DNA from: Tetracentron sinense
Taxonomy: Eukaryota; Streptophyta; Magnoliopsida; Trochodendrales; Trochodendraceae
Assembly (NCBI GenBank): GCA_015143295.1
Contig: CM026559.1
Location: 22,024,826 to 22,088,825 of the forward strand
Direction of reading: 5' to 3'
Length of the DNA: 64,000 bases
Each line of letters starts with the position of its first letter. Within the stretch, counting starts at the first letter, position 1. Of the stretch, positions 12,088-22,439 are shown piece after piece. Under the pieces are notes generated by a model. The model made no database searches and had not been told where the DNA came from. It worked only from the letters and a program-made list of their open reading frames with translations. Made by a program: the position numbers and the translations under genes.

Positions 12088-13012
12088 CGTGTTTTTGCAG
12101 AAATTTCAGTAAGGGTATTATGGTCTTTTGGTCGGTTCACTCTTACCTTAAGAGTTTAACCCGAGCCTTTAGGGCTCATTCTCAACACATAGAGGATTTG
12201 GGGGATTAGAAGAGAGGAGAAAGGGTTTCCTAAGCTAGGGTTTTGCTTTTGGAGAAGAATCAAAGGGGTTTTGAGACCCTAGATCACTTCAAGTCCGGTT
12301 TTTCTCCAAGATCACGGCTCAAGCACTCGTGGAGAGCGTTCCCCAAGCTAGGGCAGCACCTCACGGTCGTTTTTGGAAGGGGTTTCTTCCTCATTTCTTC
12401 AAGGTCGGTACTTCTTACTACCCTCCTAGTTATAGTTCCTCTTTTCCCTTTATTTCTTTTGATTTTCTTTCATTTACACATGTGCTATGAGATGGATGGT
12501 TGTGAATGGTGAATGAAGATGGAATGGGCGATTGGATGCCAAGGGTTGTGTTGTGATGATTAAAATGGGGAGGGCATTGTATCCATAATAAACACACCTT
12601 TATGATGTGAGTAAACTCACCTAGAAAAGCATGATTTAGGTTTAAATGAATAATGAATAATGAACACACCATGTTTGATGAAATGCCAAGGTGAATAAAA
12701 TGAGTTGTAAATTAGGAAATGCATGCCTAATAAATTATGAATATTGCTAGGGCTTATGATAGTGTGTTTTCTTGCTTTCCCTAAATGATATGAATATTAC
12801 ATTGCTCAATCATTGATGTTATATGTGTAGTGAAATTACCCAAATGTCATATTTAAATTTAAATGCAAGTATGTACACGGTTCCCACGAGCACGGCATGC
12901 ATGACATGATTTATCGAGGTTTTCAAGAACATGGTTAGAGGTGGGACATATCCTACGATATGTTTTACCTCGCTTTTCACAAGAAAATAAGAACCAACAT
13001 TCCACGAGGGGT

Positions 13013-13150
13013 CTCCCCTCACTCACAAGTGCATATCATGAAGAAGGGCCTCCCTTCCCTCGCAAGTACATACATATCATGAAGAAGGGTCTCCCTTCCC
13101 TCGCAAGTGCATTGCATAAAGAAGGGTCTCCCTTCCCTCTCAAGGCATCT
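13013..13150 (+). repeat. Downstream tandem array of s1
   Basis: Three to four units of about 48 bp with GAAGAAGGGTCTCCCTTCCC and a TCGCAAGTGCAT-like linker. The same array, in reverse orientation, occurs in s4 at 37255-37400. Confidence 0.8.
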
Positions 13151-14190
13151 CTCAAGCGCATCTCACAAGGATATCTCACAAGTTACATGATCACAAGCAA
13201 GCACGCATGACATGCCTGACATGACACGTACGACACGCTCGACAAGATCAAGTAAGACAAACACGACAAGCTTTCAAGTACGAAAAGATATTTCAAGCCA
13301 AGTCAAGTGCACGATGTTTTCAAGAGGTTTTATCGGCTTTCTACGAAATACAAGCATGATTATAAATTGCTTTACTTCCTTGTATGATATGAATTGTTTC
13401 CGTCTAACATGTATGAATTGCTCCTGATTTATGTATTGCCATTTTTATGCTATGACTATTGGTTAGTATTTGGTACCCGCTGAGTATTCCATGCTCAGCC
13501 GTACTTCTTATGTCGGTAGGTTCTGAGGGAGCTGTTGCTCCATTTGATGTTTGTGCTCCTGGTCCATGGGTGGAAGAGGAGTACGTCGAGGAGCCTTTGG
13601 AGGAACCTTTCGTAGAGGGTTATCAGTAGGTGGTGTTAGATTCTGAGTGGATTGGCTGTGGGTGAGCATGAGTGATTATATCCATGTATTTTGGCGGGCA
13701 TGTCCGCACTTTCTTTGTTTTGATTTCTTTGTATTAAACTTGGACCATGTGTATATACTTAGAGGTTGTTAGACTTCTGCTGTGTTTTATAGTTATGTTT
13801 CCGCTATCATCCTCTATTGTATATGCTCTGTGGGTTTTTACAGGTTGGTTTGTCAAGCAAGTCATGTAAGCCATGATTAGTCGTCCAAAGTTCACTCTAA
13901 CTCCTAGGGTGGGTTTTGGGTCGCGACACATAGCTTATTACTAAGGTAATTAGAATGGGTGTACCAACCTTAAGGATCAACTCTTGATCTTGAAGAAAAC
14001 CCCTTTGTTCTGCAAACAACTTGATGGAGGAGGATCCCACCTTGAGGATGAAGGTCCTCAAGCGATCCAAGCTTGGTTGAACTCCACTTGATCTCCAATC
14101 CAATCTCTCCCTTGGAAAACCCTTAATCTCTTTCCTTCTCCTCTCAATCCCTCTTAGGTTTAGGTTAAGCTAAAACCTTTAAATGAGGCC

Positions 14191-14200
14191 CTATTTATAG
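14191..14200 (-). promoter_or_regulatory. TATA box of LTR B (3' copy)
   Basis: CTATAAATAG on the minus strand, in CCTATAAATAGGGCC, sits just downstream of the CGATCG array in transcription direction. The same box is intact in solo LTR s3 but reads CTTAAATAG in the 5' LTR of B. Confidence 0.7.
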
Positions 14201-14256
14201 GCAAAGGGTTTAAAACCCTTGACTTCGCATCTTAAAAAATAACAGAGTTAAGCGAT

Positions 14257-14511
14257 GACAATCGATCGTCGGCTTGGGACATTCGATCGTCCAAGTTCCC
14301 ATAAGCTATCCAGATTTCTGGGTTCAGGGCGATCGATCGTCAGGTTTGGGATGATCGATCATCCAAGATCCAGTGGGCTACCCAGGTTTCTAGGCTCTGG
14401 ATGATCGATCGTCGGCTTGGGACGATCGATCGCAAGTGAATCCGAAACTTGCCCAATTTTTTTTGTGACAACGATCGATCATCGCAATGTTTTGATCGAC
14501 CGTCACTACCC
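14257..14511 (-). promoter_or_regulatory. CGATCG-type promoter array of LTR B (3' copy)
   Basis: Seven or eight copies of (G/C)GATCGATCGTC or close variants, spaced by TTGGGA or AGTTCCCATAAGC-like linkers, lie directly upstream of the TATA box on the minus strand. The matching array in the 5' LTR is at 55613-55865. Confidence 0.65.
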
Positions 14512-14701
14512 TTTTTCTCTATTTTAACCCCTTGGAAGTGTTTCCAACCTTGTTCTCATCATTCTTGGGGCCTTAACCCCTTGATATCCAACACCTAGTC
14601 TATTAATCATTTTCTCATAATTTCCCAAATTTAATTACATGGAAGGCCTTTTGGCCAAGGTACTATTCACCAATTACATGCAAAAGTTCCGGGGTTCTAC
14701 A

Positions 14702-14720
14702 TCCTCTCCCCCTTATAAAA
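14702..14720 (-). other. Polypurine tract of element B
   Basis: On the minus strand TTTTTATAAGGGGGAGAGGA precedes the 3' LTR start TGTAGAACC. It is nearly the same as the tract of element F at 1045-1060. Confidence 0.8.
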
Positions 14721-14790
14721 ATTTCATCCCCGAAATTAGGACGATACATGGAGATACAAGAAAACAAAATACAACAGAGAACACCAGGGT

Positions 14791-15880
14791 TCAAACAAAC
14801 AATTGTGGGTCTTTCTCTTTCACTTCAGCTTCACGCTCCCACGTAGCCTCTTCCACAGAATGGTGTTGCCATCTTACAAGGACCAATGGAATGGTCTTAT
14901 TGTGCAAGTCTTGATCTCGCCTTTCCATTATCTGCACTGGTTGCTCAACTAGTGTGAGATCCTCTCGAATCTCTACCGGATCAAGCTCGATGACATGGGA
15001 CGGATCTAGGATATACTTCTGGAGCATAGAAACGTGGAATACATTGTGGACCGTTGTCATATGAGTGGGTAGAGCAACCCGGTAAGCCACCTCGCCAACT
15101 CTGGTGATGATCTCGAACGGACCCACATACCTCGAGTTGAGCTTGCCCCTCTTCCCGAACCTCATAACACCCTTTGTCGGTGAAATCTTCCCATATAAAG
15201 CTTCAAAAGGTGCTATTGGGATGCTGGTCTGATAACTGTTATTGGAGGCGAACTCAACCAAAGGCAAGTTATCTTCCCAACTGCCCTTGAAGTCCAACAT
15301 ACAAGCCTGAAGCATGTCTTCGATAGTTTGATTCACCCTCTCGGTTTTCTCATCAGTCTACGGATGAAAGGTCATGCTAAAGTCCAAGAGGGAATCCATG
15401 GCACTCTGGAAGCTCTTCCAGAACCTGGAAGTGAATCTAGGATCCTTGTCTGAAACAATGCTCACTACATTCCGTGCAATCAAACTATTTTCTTGATGTA
15501 CAATGTCATTAGTTGGTTTGAGTTGAAAGTATTCTGATAAGGCAAGAAATAGGCGGACTTCGTCAGTCGGTCAACCACCACCCAAATAGCATCAGAATTT
15601 CTAGCCGCCCGTGGCAACCCCACAATGAAGTCCATAGAAATGTTCTCCTATTTCCACTCGGGAATAGGAAGGGGTTGCAGAAGACCTGCTGGCCTCATGT
15701 GCTTGGCCTTGACTTGTTAGCACACCAAGCACCTAGACACATACTCCGCTACTTCTCTTTTAATGTTTCACCACCAGAAATGCCCCTTGAGGTTCCGATA
15801 CATCTTTGTTCCTCCAGGGTGTACCGTATACTTGGACCGGTGAGCTTCATCCAAGATCTCTCATCTAAGCTCTTCATCAG
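14791..15880 (-). pseudogene. Integrase and chromodomain of element B (broken)
   Basis: Reading right to left: an integrase zinc-finger region (HPGGTKMYRNLKGHF... YVSRCLVC), the catalytic core with SMDFIVGLPRAARNSDAIW and VVDRLTKSAYFLP, the end of the core with EDMLQACMLDFKGSWED, then RYVGPFEIITRVGEVAYR and the tail LVRWQHHSVEEATWERE, a chromodomain signature. The frame is broken by several stops, such as after RCLVC, and by shifts around 15340-15480. Compared with element F, about 66 codons are missing in frame between FEALYG and KISPTKG. The stretch containing RSPLYWDEVGE is lost. The protein cannot be functional. Confidence 0.87.
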
Positions 15881-15989
15881 CTGGAACACATGTTCTTCCC
15901 TTGATCGTGATAGTCTCGTCACCCTTCAAAGTGAAATCCTCACTGCCACTACTAATCGACTTGTCTCGATAAGCAAGTAGCTCAGCATA

Positions 15990-17629
15990 TGATCCTTGTA
16001 ACTCTCAGATCCTGGCCAATATGTATGGCCTAATGGTGATGTTAGCCATTACCAGCCCAAAGGTAGGGAGAATAAAACTGATGTTGAGGTTCGAAGCATC
16101 CTCCAACAATTACCACTCTTGCACTATCATGTGAGCCAAGAGTCCCGAAGGTTTTCTGCTAAGGGCATCTGCCACTACATTCGCCTTACTTGGGTGGTAT
16201 TGAATAGAGCATTCATAATCTATCAAAAACTCCATCCATCACCTTTGCCTTAAGTTCAACTCTTTATGAGAAAAAAAATACTTCAGGCTTTTATGATTTG
16301 TGAACATGTCAAACTGTTCCCCATAAAGATAGTGTCGCTATATCTTTAATGCAAACACCACTGCGACAAGCTCTAAATCGTGTGTAGGGTAGTTCTTTTC
16401 ATAATCCTTCAACTGTCAGAAAGCATAAGCAATAACCTTCTTGTTTTGCATCAAAACACATCCTAACCCGACGTGTGAGGCATCACTATAAACCACAATT
16501 CTACCACTCCCAGATGGCACTGTGAGGACGGGAGCCGTAGTGAGAAGCTTCTTCAACTCCTGGAAGCTAATCTCGCATCTGTCACTCCATACAAACTTAG
16601 CATTTTTCCCAGTATGATATGTGAGCGGTGTCGCTAAACTGGAGAATCCCTCTACAAATCTCTGATAGTAGCCTGTCAAGCTAAGGAAACCCCGAATCTC
16701 AGTGACACTCCTGGGTCTCTCCTAGCTCATCATTGCCTTTCTCTTCGCCGGATCAACTGAGATGCCTTTGACCGATACCACATAGCCCAAGAACGCCACT
16801 TTCTCCAACCAAAATTCGCACTTATTCAACTTGGCGTACAATTTATGCTCTTGCAGCATCTTAAGAATAAGGCGAAAGTCTCAATCATGCTCCTCCCGTG
16901 TCAGCGAATACACTAAGATGTCGTCGATAAACACTATGACACATTGATCGAGACAAGGTCTGAACACCCGGTTCATCAAGTCCTAGTGCATTCGTCAAAC
17001 CAAAAGGCATTACAAAAACTCGTAGTGCCCGTACCGAGTCCTGAAAGCCATCTTTGGAACATCTTCTGCCTTGATCTTTAATTGATGATATCCTGATCTA
17101 AGATCAATCTTTAAGAAAAATCTTGCTCACTTCAGTTGGTCAAACAAGTCATCTATCCAAGGCAAAGGATAATGATTCTTGATCGTGACCTTATTCAACT
17201 ATCGGTAATTGATAATTATCCTCATCGACCCATCCTTCTTCTTCATGAGGAGTAGCGGAGCTCCCCATGGTGACACACTTGGTCAGATGAAACCAAGTTG
17301 TTGTAACTCCTCAATTTGCTCTTTCAATTCTTTCAGCTCTATTGGGGCCATCCTATACGGCACCCTTGAAATCAGAGCTGTGCCTGGAGCAAGTTCTATC
17401 GCGAACTCAATCTCTCGATCTAGAGGCAATCTAGGCAATTCCTTTGGGAAAACATCCAGGAACTCACTCACAATCGGGATGGCTAAGGAGTTTGGTGCTT
17501 CCGGGTTCGCTAAGCTTAGAGCTATGAAGCGGGCAATATCCATTCCTTGTAGCCCTCGAATGTAAAATGGTATAACTCCTTCCGGCTCGAAGTTCACCAC
17601 TTTTTCAAAACATGCCACATGTCCGTGGT
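15990..17629 (-). pseudogene. Reverse transcriptase and RNase H of element B (broken)
   Basis: Just after the protease comes a linker with GMDIARFIALSL and VSEFLDVFPKELP, typical of Ty3/gypsy pol. The reverse transcriptase has [30 protein letters not shown] and the catalytic FIDDILVYS (16.92 kb; family form YVDDIL). TGYYQRFVEGFSSLATPLT starts the connection to RNase H, with catalytic Asp in VVYSDASHVGLGCVL. RNase H continues to [18 protein letters not shown] near 16.15 kb. It is interrupted by many stops, several at Trp or Gln codons. A hAT-type MITE separates it from the protease. It copies element RNA into DNA in functional relatives. Confidence 0.87.
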
Positions 17630-17864
17630 CAGGGTCGGCCCATCCATTAGGCCATCAAAGCCTTTGCTTTAGGCCCCATTAAAAAAAATAAAAAAATAAT
17701 ATTAAGAAGGCCCCACTTAGTATATTAAAAAAAATAAAAGGTCCATTTAGAATATTAAAAAGCTCCATTTATAGTTAATTTTTTAAAATAATATTACAAA
17801 TTTTTTTAAAAAGCCCTATTTAGAATTTTCACTTTAGGCCTCCAAATGGCTCGGGCCAGCCCTG
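17630..17864. mobile_element. hAT-type MITE inserted in pol of element B
   Basis: A 235-bp AT-rich insertion with terminal inverted repeats: CAGGGTCGGCCC at the left and, in reverse complement, CAGGGCTGGCCC at the right. It is flanked by an 8-bp duplication TCCGTGGT (17622-17629) and TCCATGGT (17865-17872), with one mismatch. An 8-bp duplication with CAGGG ends is characteristic of hAT elements. It has no coding capacity. It interrupts the end of the protease region; the pol frame resumes after one duplication copy. Confidence 0.88.
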
Positions 17865-17872
17865 TCCATGGT

Positions 17873-18130
17873 GAGTCGATAACCAATCCATTCCAAGGAT
17901 GACATTGAAGTCTAAGTCCTGGAACTCTAGGATAATCAGGTTAGCTAACAACTCATTATGCCCCACTTGAACCACCCAATCCTTGTATATTCGGTCCGTG
18001 TCAACCGACTTGCCAAGTGAAGTCGAAATGGTTAACTCATGCTCCAACGGACTAGACTCAATTGAAAAGCCCTTCGCAAAACTAGGTGAAATGAAGGAAT
18101 GAGTGGATCCTGTGTCTATCAACACTTAGG
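17873..18130 (-). pseudogene. Aspartic protease of element B
   Basis: The catalytic motif LIDTGSTHSFIS is intact (Asp-Thr-Gly) and the second conserved block FNVILGMDWLS is present about 75 residues later, as in Ty3/gypsy proteases. The fold cleaves the Gag-Pol polyprotein. The open stretch is interrupted upstream by a TAG at 18127 and downstream by the hAT MITE. The gag tail follows upstream with stops, so this is a remnant of one polyprotein rather than a separate gene. Confidence 0.87.
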
Positions 18131-18329
18131 CTAGATATTAGTTCACTAATAAAGCGCTTGTGTGATTAAATAACTAATATCAATAGATTTCAAGCAATAA
18201 CACACATCATACATAGGTAACCTATTGCACAACTAAGCAAACATATCATATAATAGCGGCACTTACAACTTGAAATCTTCAGTATTCTAGCATACCTTGC
18301 ACAACATCATCGGATGCACATGCATCTCA

Positions 18330-19067
18330 TTCTGATAAGGCAAAGACTCGGCCTTGAGTTGCTTGATGAGGCGGTCGTGTAGATTGTGAGAGCCTCGATG
18401 CCTGTGAAGAGCCCTGCTGAGATGATTGCCTGAAAGGGGGCCTACTCCCCTGAGACTAAGCCAACAATTGACGGTGGGGACAATCTCTAATCATGTGGCC
18501 TTGGTCATCATAATGAAAACATCCACCCGAGATCTTCTGGCATTCCACTGCCAAATGCCTCCTACCACAATAAGTATAGGGATCATATGAGTATGTGGAA
18601 GGCGCATATCCCATGGCTTGAGACACTGCGGGGCAAGGAGCCTGTGTAGTAACTGGGCGTACCGCCTAAGAACAAAAGGGCGAGTAGACTGAGGTGCAGT
18701 GTACAACCTCGGTGACTGTGCTGGCCCTGAAGGCTGGTATGACATAGTCTTAGCTCTCTTCTCTGCTGAGCTACTAGACTGGCCTCTTTCCATTCCCCTT
18801 TGAAGAATTCTTCGGAGTTAGCCTCTGCTAATTGTGCTTTGTCCACTACCTCGGCATATGTCTTATACCTGAACATCGAAACTCGATCCTTGAGGTAGGC
18901 CTTCAACCCCCTCTCGAAATTTTGGGCCTTCATGGCCTCGGTAGCTATCATATGAGGAAAAAATCTAGATAGCTCTGAGAACTTGGCTTCATAAGCTGCC
19001 ACCGACATGTTGCCTTGCTCCAAGGTAATAAATTCAACCTTCTTCTTTTCTGTCATTCCTATGGGGA
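18330..19067 (-). pseudogene. Gag, C-terminal half, of element B
   Basis: Contains MTEKKKVEFITLEQGNMSV, YEAKFSELSRFFPHMI and the helical region to EVVDKAQLAEANSEEFFKG, a retrotransposon Gag (capsid) signature. Downstream is a zinc-knuckle remnant, CFHYDDQGHMIRDC. The expected CX2CX4HX4C has Tyr at the second Cys, so the knuckle is damaged. The frame shifts around 18790. The N-terminal half lies at 52830-53336 because element C (19073-52824) inserted between the codons for FYKKY and FPIG; the join is exact after removing C and one copy of its duplication AGTAT. Confidence 0.88.
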
Positions 19068-19332
19068 AGTATTGTTGCCCAGGTTATGGACCCTAAGGGG
19101 GGTGGATAGGGTCTATGACAATTGAAAAATATTTACTCTAAATTCCTTAAGCGGAATTTCAACTATAAGGCAAGTTAAAGGACAAATAGAGAATCTGACA
19201 AATTTGCTTAAACAATAGTGTAAACAATAATGGAATTCAGTCAAGTAGAGAGAGTTAGAGAGATGCAAACACTTGACATCGGATATTGTTCACAAGGTTT
19301 GGCAACCCGCCTACATCCCCACCTTGAGCTAT

Positions 19333-19860
19333 CACTACAAGAAAACTACCGGACAGCAACGGAAAATTTCCATGTCTGATAATAAATTTCCATGTCTAAT
19401 GCTATTAGACACGAAAATAATAACCATGCCTAAATCGTGACAGTTACTCTCGTGCCTGATGCTATTAGACAGAATTAATTTTCCGTTTCTAATAATATTA
19501 TTAGACACAGAATTAATTCTGTGTCTAAAGATAATTACTCATAAATGTAAAATTATATATGACGTCACACTATTTTGTGTCTAAATATATTATTAGACAC
19601 AGAAATATTTCCGTGTCAGAAAATGTAAGAAACGAAAAAATTTCCATGTCTAATATGTTTTCGACACAGAATTATTTCTGTCTCTAATACTCTAATGTAC
19701 GTCACCTTTAACATTAGAGACAGAAATATTTCCGTGTCTAATAATGTATTTCCGTGTCTAATATATTTTTGACACAAAATTATTTCCGTCTCTAATACTC
19801 TGATGTACGTCACCTTTAACATTAGAGATATAAATATTTATGTGTCTGATATGATTTTTT
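19333..19860. repeat. Left terminal and subterminal repeats of CACTA D
   Basis: After the terminal inverted repeat come more than ten copies, in both orientations, of a motif close to TTAGACACAGAAATATTTCC. A perfect 28-bp palindrome covers 19501-19528 (half-site TTAGACACAGAATT). Two direct repeats of about 120 bp with TGACGTCAC/TGTACGTCACC are at 19560-19830. In En/Spm such subterminal motifs are TnpA binding sites. Confidence 0.85.
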
Positions 19861-22430
19861 TTTAACAACCAGTGCCCTGAATCCCATGCCATAACCTGTC
19901 ACCTGTTTGAATATGTTTGAATAAAGTACATGTTTTCATACATTTGAATAATGTAACCTATTTTTCAATTGGTTTCATTTGCACACAGTTTCTTCCTACC
20001 AGTTGTAAAATGCACCCATAGGCCATAACAACAAATAAAAAATATATATATACCCTTTAATAATATACACAAGATCACAGCTTCAATTAAATTCCTTTCT
20101 ACCAAATTCCTTTCTACCTATTTATGAATCCATGTTCGTATAGACTCCACCACGTGGCAACCATAGACTGGAATGACACTGGTAAAAAATTCATCCATCT
20201 CAATTTGTAACTCTTTCCAGTTCTCTCCAAGCCTAAATAGAAAGAAAGTAAATTACAAGTGGTGATTAAATCATCCATTTATGTGAATTATCCAACTATA
20301 CTAATACAATCTGAGGAATATTGGATCTTTACCTGAGCATTTAGCTGATCAATATCTTCTTCAGTAGAACTGCATACTATCTTCTCATTGTCACAACAAG
20401 AGGAAATAACCATGTCAAATAAACAATAAAAGAAGAAATATGAAAAATGCAATCAGTTAATAAGGAGGTATCTGGTTTTGCTTTTGGTAATGTACTCATT
20501 ATAAGCATCATAATAACTCATTTAATTGCTTTTGGTAAGATCCACTTGGGGCCATGGAACTTATTCATTGCTCAACACCCAAAAGAACAAAATATAAAAT
20601 AAATGAATAAAGAAAGGGATTCATGATACATAAATCTCATAAGAGATATCCATTGAAGGAAGAAAAGCAGACACAACAACTACAACAAGGATAATAACAG
20701 CTACAATAACAACAAGAAGGTGATTATTAAGAAAACCATTAATAATAAACTAGCTAGACAGACATAGTCCAAGTCTTGGAAACAACTGTTATTGCTTCTT
20801 GGCCATAACAAATATTCAGAACCTCATATTTATATATCAATCACTAGCTAATATGTCATTAGAATAGAGTACTCTACGTTTTGAGATATGATCAAAATAA
20901 CATGCTAGCCATGGTGGATGTTTCTTTTCCCATAAAGAATCCACAACTCAGTAAGGTTTAAAGATACAAATAAAAATAAAACCCAACTTCTAATCTGAAT
21001 TAAAAAAAAATTCGAATGATGAAGTTTGGCTTTGATTTAGTTTGGACAATGAACATAAAACTTGATCATTTTTACATCGTATCATGTTTTCATGTTGGCA
21101 CAAGCTTTCAAACTCACCATTGTTGTAGTTCTCTAAGAGTAATAAAGTAATAGATTTTAAAGAAGAATTATGATAACTAATTTAGTTAAATCAAGATTAA
21201 TGGGGACATACATATCTCAAGATATATAACTAGTATTTTATGAAGAGAAGAACCCTACACAACGATTGCATATATTTTTCTTGTTCTCTTCTTAGACAAC
21301 ACATAGACTTATCGGTTTAACGCTTGTAAATCTAGACCATCCACCTCTCTAATAGGACCTGACTTGAAAAAATGATCACAAGCATCCTATGAATTCCTCA
21401 ACTCTCAGGTGGACCATGTCCTTAACAGTCTAGCCCTTAACAGTCTAGCCACTGATCCAGTCAATAGTTTCTTATTAATGCATGGTAGTTAGTAAATTTT
21501 GTTACTAGTTTAGTTTTATTTTTACAATGTCTAAGAAATCTTCATTAAATTTATTTTATATCTAAAATTTATTAACAAGAAAAAAGAAGATAAGAAATCT
21601 AAAGTTCCTCGTAGAAGGAAATACAGAATTCGAAACGTAGACAAATCAACACAACTTTTGGTCTCTTTGTGTGTGTGTGCACATGCACGCGCGACAAAAG
21701 AACCCATGACTCATGGTTTAGGTGAAAAAATGCCAACTTAGTTTCATTTGGTTTTACTGTAACTGTTTTTTATTCAATAAGATATGATTTATCTCTTGTT
21801 AAAACAAAGGAATGTCAAACAAGCATAACTCCAGCCCCATAAACATCAAAACTTTGTTGTCAATAATCATCTTTCAAACACCAGAACCCTTAGATAGATA
21901 TAGGCACGAGTTTAGAATATATTTATAAAGCAAATGAATCTAAGTTGAAGGTTTACCAGAAGAAAAATGGTTCCTCACTTTAGTTCAACCAAGCAATCAC
22001 CTTGTTTGAGTACTCTGCAACAAAACATGAACTTGAATATTAATGACGTGGACATAAATAGTGGAACTCTAGTCCATCAACCTCAATGAACACTTCTCTC
22101 ACATGACACACAACACCAATGTTCAACCAATAATAAACTTTGGTGTACCTGATCGGAACGTGATAATGTTGCCAGATGTTCAACCAAAGATTAAAATAAA
22201 AAAAAGCCTACCCATAGACCATGCTTTCTAGGGATAATATAATACAAATGCATGTACATATTAAAATATAATTACACAATTCATCAGAAGCAAATACTTG
22301 AACATATGAAAAGCAAATGAGCCAATTCATCAGTCTAAACGTCAAAAGAGCAAAAATATAAACTGAAACATGAAAAATGAAGTTTGTGTAACACATGCCA
22401 ACCATCACTGGATGAAGTATCTTTAATCAA
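19861..22430. other. Non-coding interior of CACTA D, left
   Basis: AT-rich sequence without a convincing open frame on either strand and without a recognised repeat. It lies downstream of the TnpA-like gene, so 3' untranslated or intronic sequence is possible. Nothing further can be supported. Confidence 0.5.
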
Positions 22431-22439
22431 GGGGGAACT

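Larger units (their letters stand above)
8041..13928 (+). mobile_element. Solo Tekay-type LTR s1 (interrupted by s2)
   Basis: Starts TGTAGAGCCCCGGACC, ends GGTTTTGGGTCGCGACA, and is flanked by a perfect 5-bp duplication CATAG at 8036-8040 and 13929-13933. No internal region lies between the LTR and its duplications, so it is a solo LTR left by recombination between the two LTRs of a full element. It sits inside the 3' LTR of element B. Net length without s2 and one copy of its duplication is about 2.6 kb. It is closely related to s4, including the start CTTTTCACATTTAATGC. Confidence 0.93.
6354..14701 (-). repeat. 3' LTR of element B, split by solo LTRs s1 and s2
   Basis: The left end TGTCGCACCCCAAAA is the reverse complement of the LTR terminus and the right end is GGTTCTACA. 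The LTR is interrupted exactly at 8041-13928 by solo LTR s1. The pieces 6354-8040 and 13934-14701 align end to end with the uninterrupted 5' LTR at 53604-56072. A (CT)n microsatellite lies at about 6611-6632. The TATA box and the CGATCG array are in the right piece. Confidence 0.9.

Noticed and set aside
11669-12209. Three overlapping frames rich in QHNVFGTIHSTTC
   Set aside because: Translation of the ten 26-bp units of s1 in three frames; no other coding signal.
14639-14914. Plus-strand frame over the polypurine tract and chromodomain of element B
   Set aside because: Shadow of the minus-strand integrase tail; shows no domain of its own.
17209-17565. Plus-strand 118-codon frame
   Set aside because: Antisense shadow of the reverse transcriptase of element B.
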